Source of the DNA: Salibacterium lacus
GTDB lineage: Bacteria; Bacillota; Bacilli; Bacillales; Marinococcaceae
Assembly (NCBI RefSeq): GCF_042684865.1
Contig: NZ_JBHUML010000005.1
Location: 186,001-250,000, forward strand
DNA length: 64,000 bases
Reading direction: 5' to 3'
How positions within the stretch are numbered: position 1 is the first letter of the stretch; each line of letters starts with the position of its first letter. Positions 9,698 to 18,258 of the stretch are shown here, piece after piece. Both the position numbers and the translations under genes were made by a program. The notes beneath the pieces are model-generated. The model was not told where the DNA came from, ran no database searches, and worked only from the letters and a program-made list of their open reading frames with translations.

Positions 9698-9712
9698 CAC
9701 CGCTGTTTCCTT

Positions 9713-9749
9713 AGGGCGGCCGGTATGTCCATCCAGAAACCGCCGCCCT
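9713..9749 (+). terminator. Intercistronic hairpin
   Basis: AGGGCGGC and GCCGCCCT form an 8-bp stem with a 21-base loop between the barrel gene and the DUF1097 gene. There is no long T run, so it may attenuate or stabilise the upstream message instead of ending it. Confidence 0.45.
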
Positions 9750-9779
9750 GTTATTAAAATTTGAAGGAGGAACGAATCC

Positions 9780-10271
9780 ATGAAATTCAGTACATCGATT
9801 GGAATCAGTGTAGGCATACTGGCTGGATTATGGACGATCGGAAGCAGTTTAGCAGGACTTATCACGTACGCCGGCTTTCTCTCCTGGGCGACTTATTACG
9901 CGGCCGGAGGCAAGGCGGAAGGACTCAAAACAACGTTAATACTGAATTTAAGCGGAGTGATCTGGGGTGCCATCATCGTTGGCATATCCGGTCTGCTGGG
10001 CCCTGTCATCGGGTCGACCGCCGGACTCGGCGCAGGCGTTGCCGTCGGTGCAGCCGGGATGTGCTGGCAGGGGAAAATATCGTGGCTCGGCTTCATCCCG
10101 GGTGCCTTTGTCGGCTGCTCAACGTACTTTGCCGCGGGCTTTGACTTCACCGGCTCCATCATCGGCCTTGTCTTCGGCGCCGTGCTCGCCTACTTCTCCG
10201 AACAAGGTGGTCATCTGCTGGAAAAGAAAGAAGATAAAAGTACCGTGCATACAACCGCGAACGAAGCTTAA
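9780..10271 (+). CDS. DUF1097 membrane protein
   Basis: A 163-residue membrane protein with about five or six hydrophobic segments, very rich in Gly and Ala, and a short charged C-terminal tail. It fits DUF1097 (E. coli YcdZ type), of unknown function. GAAGGAGG before the ATG at 9780 fixes the start. It is the last gene of the Tm-1/barrel unit, 82 bases behind the barrel gene, so transport or membrane sensing of the pathway's substrate is a reasonable guess, not more. Confidence 0.8.
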   Translation: MKFSTSIGISVGILAGLWTIGSSLAGLITYAGFLSWATYYAAGGKAEGLKTTLILNLSGVIWGAIIVGISGLLGPVIGSTAGLGAGVAVGAAGMCWQGKISWLGFIPGAFVGCSTYFAAGFDFTGSIIGLVFGAVLAYFSEQGGHLLEKKEDKSTVHTTANEA

Positions 10272-10479
10272 AGAGACTTGGCGGGAAAAACCTGAGCGAA
10301 GCAGGCGGTGTCGTTCAGGTTTTTGCTGCTGACCTGTTTGCGGCAGAATAAAAGTACATAACTCAGCAGCCTGAAAATACACAACAGCCGATATTAAAAA
10401 GCCTTGCCAGTCATCTCAAATTCTATGAACCCCCTCCATGTAAAGACCAATAAACATAGGAAGGAATGAAAGATTGCCG

Positions 10480-10800
10480 GCAGTGGCTTAAGTAGAACAT
10501 ATCCATTTTCTGCGGGATGATGAAGGAATACCCGCTTCATGCTTCAGCCAAACATGCAGGTATTAATTGGCGAACGGCGGGAAAGTATGCGGACCAGGAG
10601 GACTGGGGTCGTGAGGTCAAGCAACATATAAAGAAATTTTCAACCCCGGACCCTGTTTGAATATTATCGAAGCATGGCTGATCGAAGACACGCCCCGAAA
10701 ACGGAAACAGCACTATACACCTATCAGCGTAGGGGAGCCGCAGTCTCAAACGAGGAGCAAACAATCAAAGAAATATAGTCAACCTGGTTAGATGCGATCC
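10480..10800 (+). pseudogene. Frameshifted remnant of an IS21-type transposase (IstA-like)
   Basis: Pieces in shifting frames resemble the N-terminal part of IstA: an HTH stretch (AKHAGINWRTARKYADQEDW, about 10541-10600), then IIEAWLIEDTPRKRKQ (about 10660-10707), as in the region before the integrase core. Stops and frameshifts separate them and no catalytic core follows. Read by eye only; other HTH transposases are possible. The flanks (10272-10480) show no gene. Confidence 0.5.
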
Positions 10801-10879
10801 GAACCCGCTTCCTACCTGCCGAGGATTTGCAGTTGCTGGATAAACTCATCCAAGTACGCACGGCTGTTTATTATCCAAA

Positions 10880-11155
10880 TATAGGAAGCGTTTCGTTGGA
10901 CTCCGCCCTTCCTGCCCGCTTTCACCCTCCGGGCACAAGAGCGACATCTGCTCGAACTCCCTTCGGTCGTTCTCCCAGTGTCTCCTTAGCCGCAGGGCGT
11001 CGCCTCAGCTGCATACCTGAAGGAAGATCGGCTAAGTCCGGCACCTTCTGGCGGGCGCCGATCTGACTCACAACGCACGAGCCTCCGGTGATCTTCGGCT
11101 AACGCTTCTCCCTCTGGAGCCTGAGCAAACGGCTCCGTCCAACGAAAAAGAAAGG
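10880..11155. repeat. GC-rich non-coding stretch, possible dispersed repeat (copy A)
   Basis: A GC-rich, stop-filled block of about 275 bases unlike the AT-rich DNA after it. On the minus strand it shares motifs with the block at 13960-14240, among them AGCCGAAGATC and GCTCTTGTGC followed by a GGAG-GAA stretch, in the same order. 11156-11405 is AT-rich and shows nothing I can name. Confidence 0.35.
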
Positions 11156-11405
11156 GGAATACATGCTTTGATCACAGATGCCCCCTCCTCATAGAACCCT
11201 TTCCTATTCCTTTATATGGTAAATCAACAAGCGTGCCAAGTACGGTTTAGTCAGCATGTGATGCCGAGAAAAGACTTTCTCACCCATGTAAAAAACCTTG
11301 GATTGCAATAATAAATGCAACAACAACCGGAATTCCATTAATTATAATTATATAATGCTGGTCCATTCTGTTCATAGAATGTCAAACTTCTTTATTCTGT
11401 CAACT

Positions 11406-12221
11406 TTATGGATTCGGAGAATAATTTTCATCATAACGATAAACCATATTATGAAGAGGAACATATTCTTTTTGATCGCTGTTATTTTTTAATATTAATA
11501 GCGGTCTAATTTCTAAATTTTTGTTTTTATTTGGCATATCAATTGTCCAATCTACTTTAACTTGAACACTTTCGCTAGGTTCTATTTTGTATTCATCATC
11601 TACTGAATACTTATTTCCCTTGTTATCTAAGATAGTTATATCGCTGGTTGCATATGAAATATCAGGGTGGTTTGCTAGAATATTTTTAATCTCTACAGAT
11701 TTCTTCGAAGTATTTTTAAACTGAAATTGTATTGGTTCTGATTGGAAATTAACCCCTCCTCCCTGCATGAGGGCAGTAGCATCAGACTTTGAACTTCCGA
11801 TATTTTCTATCTCAATATTTTTTAAATTGAACTTTAAAGACGCTTCAGATAGATCCATTTCCAAGCTTTTCACATCTGTTTCTCCCTCATTTAAACCATT
11901 AAAATAAAAAAGGAAGGCACCTCGTTGAACATTAGGATTATCAGACGGATTCTCACCTATCTCCATACTGTCCATTTCTACAACAGAATTATTATTGTTA
12001 TAATTTAAATTAACATCTTCAATATTCTCCGGATTAAAATCACTCTCTGTGGGATAAGAAAATGGAATATTTACAACAAAACGATCCCCCGACAACGTAT
12101 AATACTTACTTTGGTTCTCCATTACATCTATATCCATATTTTCGGAATTGTTACTCATACATCCCGTTAAAAAGCACAAAACAATAAGAATTTTAAACTT
12201 CACAAATCTCAATAAAATCAC
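11406..12221 (-). CDS. Hypothetical lipoprotein
   Basis: A 271-residue predicted lipoprotein. The N-terminus MILLRFVKFKILIVLCFLTGC ends in the lipobox LTGC, so it should be lipid-anchored on the outer face of the membrane after cleavage before Cys21. The mature part is rich in Asn, Asp, Glu and Ser and contains short beta-type stretches such as FQFKNTSKKSVEIKNI, which read like an immunoglobulin-like fold. I do not recognise a family. Base use is clearly more AT-rich than the flanking core genes. The secreted-protein gene at 12331 lies upstream on the same strand, with a terminator between. Confidence 0.72.
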   Translation of the reverse strand: MILLRFVKFKILIVLCFLTGCMSNNSENMDIDVMENQSKYYTLSGDRFVVNIPFSYPTESDFNPENIEDVNLNYNNNNSVVEMDSMEIGENPSDNPNVQRGAFLFYFNGLNEGETDVKSLEMDLSEASLKFNLKNIEIENIGSSKSDATALMQGGGVNFQSEPIQFQFKNTSKKSVEIKNILANHPDISYATSDITILDNKGNKYSVDDEYKIEPSESVQVKVDWTIDMPNKNKNLEIRPLLILKNNSDQKEYVPLHNMVYRYDENYSPNP

Positions 12222-12262
12222 CCACTAGCAGCATTCCATAGGATTTTAAATAATTTTACGTA

Positions 12263-12304
12263 AAACAAAGCTGGTCTAAGTATAATGACCAGCTTTGTTT
12301 TACA
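12263..12304. terminator. Bidirectional terminator
   Basis: AAACAAAGCTGGTC and GACCAGCTTTGTTT form a perfect 14-bp stem with a 10-base loop; A and T runs sit on the two sides. It separates the secreted-protein gene from the lipoprotein gene. Confidence 0.8.
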
Positions 12305-12330
12305 GGGATTAGAAAAGTCTTAATATTATA

Positions 12331-12957
12331 TTATACTTCATCTAACCACCATGTAACATGGCCCGTAGGTCTATTTACAGATGCTGTTTCATTAGGTAGA
12401 AAGGTTCTTTGCCATTCCCCATTCACAGACCAAAGCGATGCACTTGCGGACAACTGAAATTCAGTATTCGGAGGGACGTCTATCGTGGTTGAATATGATT
12501 CTTTAGCGGTATTAGAGGTTTCATATCCTAACGAAGCTTCAAACGCATCTTTATATCCAGCGCTAACTTCTGCACTATAAGTGGTTGATTTCTCATATTC
12601 TTCAGTAAAGTTATGAGTTGCTGTCTCACTAGTATTGTTATTGAAGGTACTAATTGCTTCTTTTATACTACATGCCCCACCCTTACTGCTAACTGCAAAA
12701 CTACTCAGTGTACCAACTTCATCAGAATTTTGCTCAGCTTGATATCCGTTCTCTTTGATATCTGAATCATTGTATTCATAATCTTCTATCCAATTAATTT
12801 CGTCTTCATTCGTGCTTACTTCTTGAGTATTAATAGAAGCAGTCCCTGAACCACAATAGTCATCAGTGTGTCCGTCTGCAAAAGATGAATTTGGCAGAAT
12901 CAAAAAAGAACAACTCAAAGCACCGACAGAAAAAAATCCAAACAATTTTTTAAACAT
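12331..12957 (-). CDS. Small secreted protein, possible aerolysin/ETX-MTX2-fold relative
   Basis: A 208-residue exported protein with a signal peptide of about 27 residues (positively charged start, hydrophobic core, SSFADG cleavage area). The C-terminal half is full of alternating Thr/Ser-rich strands (about 105-185), followed by TIDVPPNTEFQL and SASLWSVNGEW. This strand texture plus the VPPNT turn is what I know from the pore-forming module of aerolysin-like toxins (ETX/MTX2 family), but the protein is short and I cannot confirm homology. Other options are a secreted adhesin or a simple beta-sandwich protein. Two Cys pairs are possible. AT-rich, in an accessory patch full of IS debris. Confidence 0.65.
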   Translation of the reverse strand: MFKKLFGFFSVGALSCSFLILPNSSFADGHTDDYCGSGTASINTQEVSTNEDEINWIEDYEYNDSDIKENGYQAEQNSDEVGTLSSFAVSSKGGACSIKEAISTFNNNTSETATHNFTEEYEKSTTYSAEVSAGYKDAFEASLGYETSNTAKESYSTTIDVPPNTEFQLSASASLWSVNGEWQRTFLPNETASVNRPTGHVTWWLDEV

Positions 12958-13255
12958 TTAAAACACTCCCCCTACAAAATAGAATGACTAAATATTCTTT
13001 TTAAACCCTAACGTAACATTATATATTTTTGAACAAATATATAAAATTTTTATGCCTGAATCCATGGTACGTTCTTTCGACATCCCCCCAAACCTTGATA
13101 AAATAGGCGCTATTATACGATTCATCTTGTTCGATGAATGCACCCGGAAGGTGAAAAAATAAAACGTCGATTTGATATCCAATGAACGGATAATTATCTT
13201 ATATCTGCCCAAGGGCTTTTCTTAATAGGATATCTCCTTCAAACTTACATAAACG

Positions 13256-13620
13256 CCTCCATTCCTTATCCATGCCCGGCTTAACATCGTCTCCCGCCAT
13301 TCCACATGGCGATGTGGTTTATAGCTATCTTGGGCTTCTCTCTCAAGGGAAAAATGTTTTTGACTGGATTGAAGAATCCTGTGGTGATGTCTTTTTCCAA
13401 CAATCCCTCGGTCTTCAAGGAGTCCCGTCTTCCCCGACATTGCGGCAGCGTTTTATTCAGCTGGCGCGGCATCCGGAAAACCTCCTGATGATATCACCCG
13501 GTTCTTAAAACAACGGTCGTCTTCGCTTACTCCGACGGTTGTATCAACCGATACAACGCAGAAGGCGGACGATATGTCTCTTATTCCTCTCGATGTGGAC
13601 CATTCGGGATAACGATGGCT
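13256..13620 (+). pseudogene. N-terminal fragment of an IS1380-type transposase
   Basis: The frame from about 13272 gives HGDVVYSYLGLLSQGKNVFD, then GDVFFQQSLGLQGVPSSPTLRQR, which is the start of IS1380-family transposases. It hits a stop at 13508 and continues only as fragments. 12958-13255 shows no gene beyond the promoter area of the secreted protein; 13621-13959 is AT-rich and holds nothing I can support. Confidence 0.7.
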
Positions 13621-13959
13621 TGTACTATCCTTTTATCTGTTGCATTTCATTTTACAATCAAGCTTTCAAATTTAACTAAGATTAGAACTTATAAATCTAC
13701 TGTGCTTTCACCGAGCATTTATCAAACATTATAACTAATTTTATCTACCTCCTATAATTAACACTTTAAACAAGTCAACCCATCAATTTATGCTACGTGT
13801 ATTAGAACATAAATTATCAAACATTTTAAAGACTTTCTTCAAAAAAAAGCATTATTCGACAGAATTTGCAATTTATAATTTTGCTTATCGATACTGTTCT
13901 CTTGTTTTATATACCACCTGAATCCGTGATAAAAGGGGCTATTGTTTGAGGAAGGATTT

Positions 13960-14240
13960 GCTTTAACTCCATAACTCGTTTCTACTTCAGGAATACGCTG
14001 GAGGCAAAGAGGCATCCGTTGCAGGCGGACGTTTTCTTCACTCCAGAGCACAAGAGCGGGCATCGGTTCGCCGGGGCTCACCGTGTCTTCTTTGCCGCGG
14101 GCAGCGCCTGCGTTTGATAGGATCTTCGGCTGCTGCTTCGATGAACAGGATGTTCCAGTGTCGGCATCCGCCACTGGACGTGACTGCTTTTAGCCGATGA
14201 ACCTTCAAATGTCGCCGCCTTCCGTTCCGGCCTTCATTTT
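13960..14240. repeat. GC-rich non-coding stretch, possible dispersed repeat (copy B)
   Basis: Partner of the block at 10880-11155: on the minus strand it carries GCAGCCGAAGATCCTA and later GCTCTTGTGCTCTGGAGTGAAG in the same order. It has no convincing coding frame. Confidence 0.35.
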
Positions 14241-14350
14241 CTTCTCTTTAGAAAAGGGTGCTCTTGCAGCAACACAAAGAAACCTACAGGGATTCTATAG
14301 GTTGGCTGACTGGTAGGACAGGCTGAAGTAAAAGAGGGCGCGTTACCTTT

Positions 14351-14765
14351 TTATGTAGGAGTATACCGATGGAATAAAACGGATAAAACAGTTTTTCCAG
14401 GGGGACCGCGAAATAGGGAAAGACGGCGGCCTCGTGCATGGTGAACCATGCGTGCAGCGAACAAAATCATATGCTGGATCACCGTTTTTAAGCGCTGGCG
14501 GAAAACGTTTTTCGAAACAGGAAGATCGTTACCACTCTGTACATCCTGACCAATAGAACGAAGGAGATTGTAAGCCAGAGATCCAAGAGCCAGCACCAGT
14601 TCATTCGTAGCGAACGTTCCCGAGGGAAACCTTTCTAAATCTACATCGGTTTTCAATTCACTGTGACATTGTTCGTAGGTTCCATGCTGTTTATAAAGAT
14701 GGATAATAGTTTCGGCCGGCAATCCAGCGATGTCCAGAAACTCTGGAAATCAATATCCGGAAAAC
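14351..14765 (-). pseudogene. C-terminal fragment of an IS1380-type transposase
   Basis: On the minus strand LPAETIIHLYKQHGTYEQ, then SELKTDVDLERFPSGTFATN and LALGSLAYNLLRSIGQ, is the conserved C-terminal part of IS1380-family transposases (the HGTxEQxHSELKTD block). No N-terminal or catalytic aspartate region precedes it. It lies on the strand opposite to the N-terminal fragment at 13256, so either there were two elements or one was broken by an inversion. Confidence 0.75.
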
Positions 14766-14989
14766 GGCATAATGAATAAAGGAAGCAGCTGAAGTTAATA
14801 GTTGAACAATTTTATTATTTTCCATTCAATGGCTTTCCTATAACGAAGTGACCCTCTCCAACAATAGACAAGAAAGAAAGTCTCGACGATACGCTGCAGT
14901 GAATTGTAGCCGATGAGAACCGAACTGTATGTGCTTGAAAAGGGAAGTGTTTTACAAAGCAGCGGATCGTGCAAAACAGAAATTCCGAA

Positions 14990-15413
14990 CGATTCACGAA
15001 AGAGTCGCATGGGTTTGGTGTACGGAGCTGCGTTCTCCCGGATGCAGTGGATGAGGGACGGTATACAAATGAACACCGGGAGCAAGCATACAGTTGTCCC
15101 CCATCCGGATCGCGGCGTTATCAAGAAATGTACGATCAAAATTGGCAAAAATCATCTCCAACATGTGTATGACACCCGTACTCAAAGCGGATATTCGGCT
15201 CTACGGATATGTTCCCAGCAGTTGATGAAGCGTGCGCGTCTGTTTCTTTTTTTCATCCGGCCTAGAGTGATTGTATGTGATGACAAGCTGCCGGACTTTT
15301 TTCCATTCCCTCACCAGCTCCGGGTCCTCCGGATCGTACATGGCCGATATCATGTTCTCTTTTTCTGTTAGCATAAAAGCCTCCCAACGTTTGTCATCAT
15401 TTTGTCTTAGCAC
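14990..15413 (-). pseudogene. Broken maltose O-acetyltransferase (Maa-like)
   Basis: Two disconnected frames on the minus strand make up the front of a hexapeptide-repeat acetyltransferase. 15413-15240 encodes the N-terminal Mac domain (MLTEKENMISAMYDPEDPEL, then YNHSRPDEKKK). 15175-15010, in another frame, encodes FANFDRTFLDNAAIRMGDNC and LAPGVHLYTVPHPLHPGERS, the left-handed beta-helix with its active-site histidine. The rest of the helix is missing and unrelated sequence follows. Intact enzymes (about 185 aa) acetylate maltose or similar sugars. 14766-14990 shows nothing I can name. Confidence 0.75.
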
Positions 15414-15517
15414 AAATCTTTATCCCCGCCTATATTCCATCTTCGGACCTATGTTTAATAAGAAAAAGGACGGGGAAGATAACAATTATACCTATATAAG
15501 AAAGGTTGGTAATAGAT

Positions 15518-16288
15518 ATGGGACGTTTACAGGATATGAAAGCGTTAATCACAGGTGGAAGCGGCGGCATCGGTAAAAAGACCGCCGAATTTTTCCTGAA
15601 AGAAGGAGCCGATGTCGCGCTGGTGGACATGAATGAAGAGGCACTCCAACAGGCAAAAGACGAGCTGAAAGAATTCGGCGATGTGCTGGCCGTCACCGCC
15701 GATGTGACGAATGAAAATGAAGTCGTGCATTATGTCCAGAAAACCATCGATTCCTTCGGACGCATCGATATATTCTTCAATAACGCCGGCATCGAAGGCA
15801 AAGTCGCACCTATTACGGAACAGTCGGTCGAAGATTTTGATAAAGTCATGGGCGTCAACGTACGGGGCGTATTCCTCGGGTTAAAACACGTCCTGCCGCA
15901 CATGAACAAGCAGGAAAGCGGCAGCATCATCAACATGTCCTCGGTCGCGGGACTCATGGGTTCCCCCGGCGTAGCACCTTACGTCACCTCTAAACACGGT
16001 GTCATCGGGCTGACTAAGACAGCTGCTCTGGAAGGCGCGCCTTATAATATCCGCGTCAACTCCGTCCATCCGTCTCCAGTGAATACCCGCATGATGCGTT
16101 CGCTGGAACAAGGCATGAATCCGGAAAACGCGGAAGCGGCCAAAGAAGAACAGACCGAAGCGATTCCGCTCCACCGTTACGGCGAAAGCCAGGATATCGC
16201 CAACCTCGTTCTCTTTCTAGCATCCGACGAAAGCAAATTTATCAGCGGCAGCCAGTACCGCGTCGACGGCGGCATGGCAGCCACCTAA
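15518..16288 (+). CDS. SDR-family NAD(P)-dependent oxidoreductase
   Basis: A classical short-chain dehydrogenase of 256 residues. TGGSGGIG (about residues 12-19) is the dinucleotide-binding motif, NNAG (about 89-92) stabilises the fold, Ser in INMSSVAG (about 141-143) and YVTSK (about 157-161) are the catalytic Ser, Tyr and Lys. An acidic residue after the second strand (VDMNE) favours NAD over NADP. Substrates range widely (sugars, hydroxyacids, fatty acyl groups). ATG 15518 is preferred over a TTG at 15506 that lies on top of the AAGG site. It stands alone and ends in the hairpin that opens the 21-nt repeat array. Confidence 0.88.
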   Translation: MGRLQDMKALITGGSGGIGKKTAEFFLKEGADVALVDMNEEALQQAKDELKEFGDVLAVTADVTNENEVVHYVQKTIDSFGRIDIFFNNAGIEGKVAPITEQSVEDFDKVMGVNVRGVFLGLKHVLPHMNKQESGSIINMSSVAGLMGSPGVAPYVTSKHGVIGLTKTAALEGAPYNIRVNSVHPSPVNTRMMRSLEQGMNPENAEAAKEEQTEAIPLHRYGESQDIANLVLFLASDESKFISGSQYRVDGGMAAT

Positions 16289-16294
16289 TCGACA

Positions 16295-16332
16295 AACCCC
16301 GATGCAGTTTTGTGCTGCATCGGGGTTTTTTC
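16295..16332 (+). terminator. CCCCGATGC hairpin terminator after the SDR gene
   Basis: AACCCCGATGCAG pairs with CTGCATCGGGGTT around a 7-base loop and is followed by a T run. The same stem appears at 18953 and 21502, each time leading into a 21-nt repeat array. Confidence 0.85.
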
Positions 16333-16868
16333 TGTAGGATTCCGGGGAGTTCTGCATCGATAGCGGGGATTTCTCGATTGATTCTCCCCATTTCTCAATC
16401 GATTCTCCGCATTTCCCGATCGCTCTCCCACTTTTCTGCTTCGATTATCAAAACTGCGGCATCGGGGTTTTTTCTATATAACCCCAGAGCGTTCTGCATC
16501 GCTTCCGCGTATTTCTCCATCAATTCTCCGGATTTCTCGATCGATGCTGTTATTTCTGCATCAATTCCCGGGCGATTTCTGTTTTTCTCGATTGTTTCTC
16601 CTGATTTCTTGATCAATTCTCCGCTTTTCCCGATCGCTCCCCCACTTTTCTGCTTCGATTATCAAAACTGCGGCATCGGGGTTTTTTCTATATAACCCCA
16701 GAGCGTTCTGCATCGCTTCCGCGTATTTCTCCATCAATTCTCCGGATTTCTCGATCGATGCTGTTATTTCTGCATCAATTTCCGGGCGATTTCTAATTTT
16801 CTCGATCAACTCTCCGCATTTCTCGATCGTTCCACCACTTTTCTGCTTCGATTCTCAAAACTGCGGCA
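16333..16868. repeat. 21-nt unit repeat array 1, with a 215-bp tandem duplication
   Basis: Degenerate copies of ATTTCTCGATCGATTCTCCGG follow each other at 21-nt steps, broken by a second GCGGCATCGGGGTTTTTT stretch. A block around 16432-16595 is repeated at 16647-16810; the offset is 215 bases, measured at CGGCATCGGG (16456 and 16671). Open minus-strand frames with a SGELMEK-type heptad arise from the 21-nt period, but the 215-bp offset shifts the frame, which argues against coding. Confidence 0.85.
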
Positions 16869-16909
16869 TCAGTTCACGCAATACATTCGGCTATTTACAA
16901 GAAACGCTT

Positions 16910-16950
16910 TTGTGTTATACTTATATACATAACTATATAACCATATAACA
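16910..16950 (+). promoter_or_regulatory. Promoter and probable operator of the GntR-ABC operon
   Basis: TTGTGT (16910-16915) and TATATA (16934-16939) are spaced 18 bases apart. GTTATA and TATAAC half-sites overlap them (16914-16919, 16936-16941 and a further one near 16945-16950). YtrA-type GntR regulators usually bind such symmetric sites in front of their own operon; the match is by eye. Confidence 0.4.
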
Positions 16951-16979
16951 AAAGGCTCTACAAAGGTGGTGAGTTTCCA

Positions 16980-17363
16980 GTGAGTAAGGGGCTTGAGGGC
17001 GGCAAACCGATTTTTCAGCAGATACGGGACCGCATCGAAGACCAGATTGTAAATGACCAGCTCCAGGAAGAAGACCAGATTCCTTCTACCAACCAACTTG
17101 TGCAGTTTTACAAAATCAATCACCTGACAGCAGCCAAGGGCATCAATTTACTGGTGGACGATGGAATCATCTACAAAAAGAGAGGGGTCGGCATGTTTGT
17201 CGCAGCAGGCGCCAAATCGAAAGTAACAGAAAAACGCAAGAATGCTTTTTTTCATGATTACGTTCTTCCGATGGTGGAAGAATCACGCAATCTGCAGCTC
17301 TCGGAGGAAGAAGTGAATACGCTCATCCAGCACGCGAAAGGAAGAAATGCCGATGACATTTGA
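16980..17363 (+). CDS. YtrA-type GntR transcription regulator
   Basis: A 127-residue repressor: winged helix-turn-helix (about 8-78, with IPSTNQLVQFYKINHLTAAKGINLL as the recognition part) and a short helical tail for dimerisation, the layout of the YtrA subfamily. These usually repress the ABC transporter genes that follow and respond to cell-wall-active compounds. GTG start at 16980 behind AAAGGTGG. Its end overlaps the ATPase gene by 17 bases, so the three genes 16980-18937 form one operon. Confidence 0.9.
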   Translation: MSKGLEGGKPIFQQIRDRIEDQIVNDQLQEEDQIPSTNQLVQFYKINHLTAAKGINLLVDDGIIYKKRGVGMFVAAGAKSKVTEKRKNAFFHDYVLPMVEESRNLQLSEEEVNTLIQHAKGRNADDI

Positions 17364-18258
17364 TGTGTTATTCAAAAACGTTTCCCTTACCTATAAGAAG
17401 ACGAAGGCCCTTCATGATGTATCTTTTCATTTGGAACGAGGAAAAGTGTATGGACTGATTGGACGAAACGGAGCCGGAAAAACATCCTTGCTTTCACTGC
17501 TGGCTTCGTTCCGGCAGCCAACGTCCGGAACGGTTCAAATCGATGGCGTCACGCCCTTTGACAATCCGCGGATCATGCCCTATGTCTCCTATATTTTTGA
17601 TGAAGATTATAAAGATGAAAGTGATAAAGCAGAACATCTTATCGAGCGGACCTCCCGTTACCGCCCTCATTTTGACAAGGCCTATGCCAGGCATCTGGCG
17701 GGGCGTTTCCAGCTTCCCCTGGATATGCCTGTCCAGCAGCTCTCCAAAGGCATGCAGTCTGCCCTGCAGGTCATTCTCGGCCTTGCCGCGCGGTCGCCGG
17801 TCACCATTTTTGATGAAGCCTACACCGGAATGGATGCCCCGGCCCGGGAAATTTTTTACGAAGAAGTGCTGGAAGACCAGGCCAGGTCCCCGCGCACGAT
17901 GATTCTATCGACCCACCTCGTATCGGAAATGGACTATTTGTTCGATGACATCGTCATGATTCACGAAGGCCGGCTTGTTTTGCACGAAACAAATGAGGAA
18001 CCGATGAAATGGGGAGCCTGGATCACCGGCGGCGCTGACCTGGTGGAAGCCTTCACACAGGACTTGACGCAGCTGAATGTCCAGCGCCTCGGCGGTACGA
18101 CATCGGTGATGATTCAAGGGGAACTATCGGAAGAAGAACAGCATCAGGCGCAGAAACAGGGCCTGGACATCACACCGGTGTCTCTTCAGGATTTATTTAT
18201 ACACAAAACGAAGGAGGAGAATGACGGTGAAAAACATTCAATGGAAGCTGACCGCTGA
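17347..18258 (+). CDS. ABC transporter ATP-binding protein
   Basis: Energy-coupling ATPase of an ABC exporter, 303 aa. Walker A GRNGAGKT is at 39-46, the signature is the variant LSKGMQ (about 132-137), Walker B plus catalytic Glu is TIFDEA (about 154-159) and the switch His lies in STHL (about 187-190). The last 90 residues are a C-terminal extension typical of YtrB/BcrA-like ATPases. ATG at 17347 has AAAGGAAG upstream. Partner permease is the next gene, overlapping by about 30 bases. Regulated with the GntR gene; a lipid- or peptide-antibiotic role is likely but unproven. Confidence 0.9.
   Translation: MPMTFDVLFKNVSLTYKKTKALHDVSFHLERGKVYGLIGRNGAGKTSLLSLLASFRQPTSGTVQIDGVTPFDNPRIMPYVSYIFDEDYKDESDKAEHLIERTSRYRPHFDKAYARHLAGRFQLPLDMPVQQLSKGMQSALQVILGLAARSPVTIFDEAYTGMDAPAREIFYEEVLEDQARSPRTMILSTHLVSEMDYLFDDIVMIHEGRLVLHETNEEPMKWGAWITGGADLVEAFTQDLTQLNVQRLGGTTSVMIQGELSEEEQHQAQKQGLDITPVSLQDLFIHKTKEENDGEKHSMEADR

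Noticed and set aside
13256..14765. One intact IS1380 element
   Set aside because: The N- and C-terminal pieces lie on opposite strands and the catalytic middle is missing.
16395..16809. Open minus-strand frames with a SGELMEK-type heptad in repeat array 1
   Set aside because: They arise from the 21-nt period, lack ribosome sites, and the 215-bp duplication shifts their frame.
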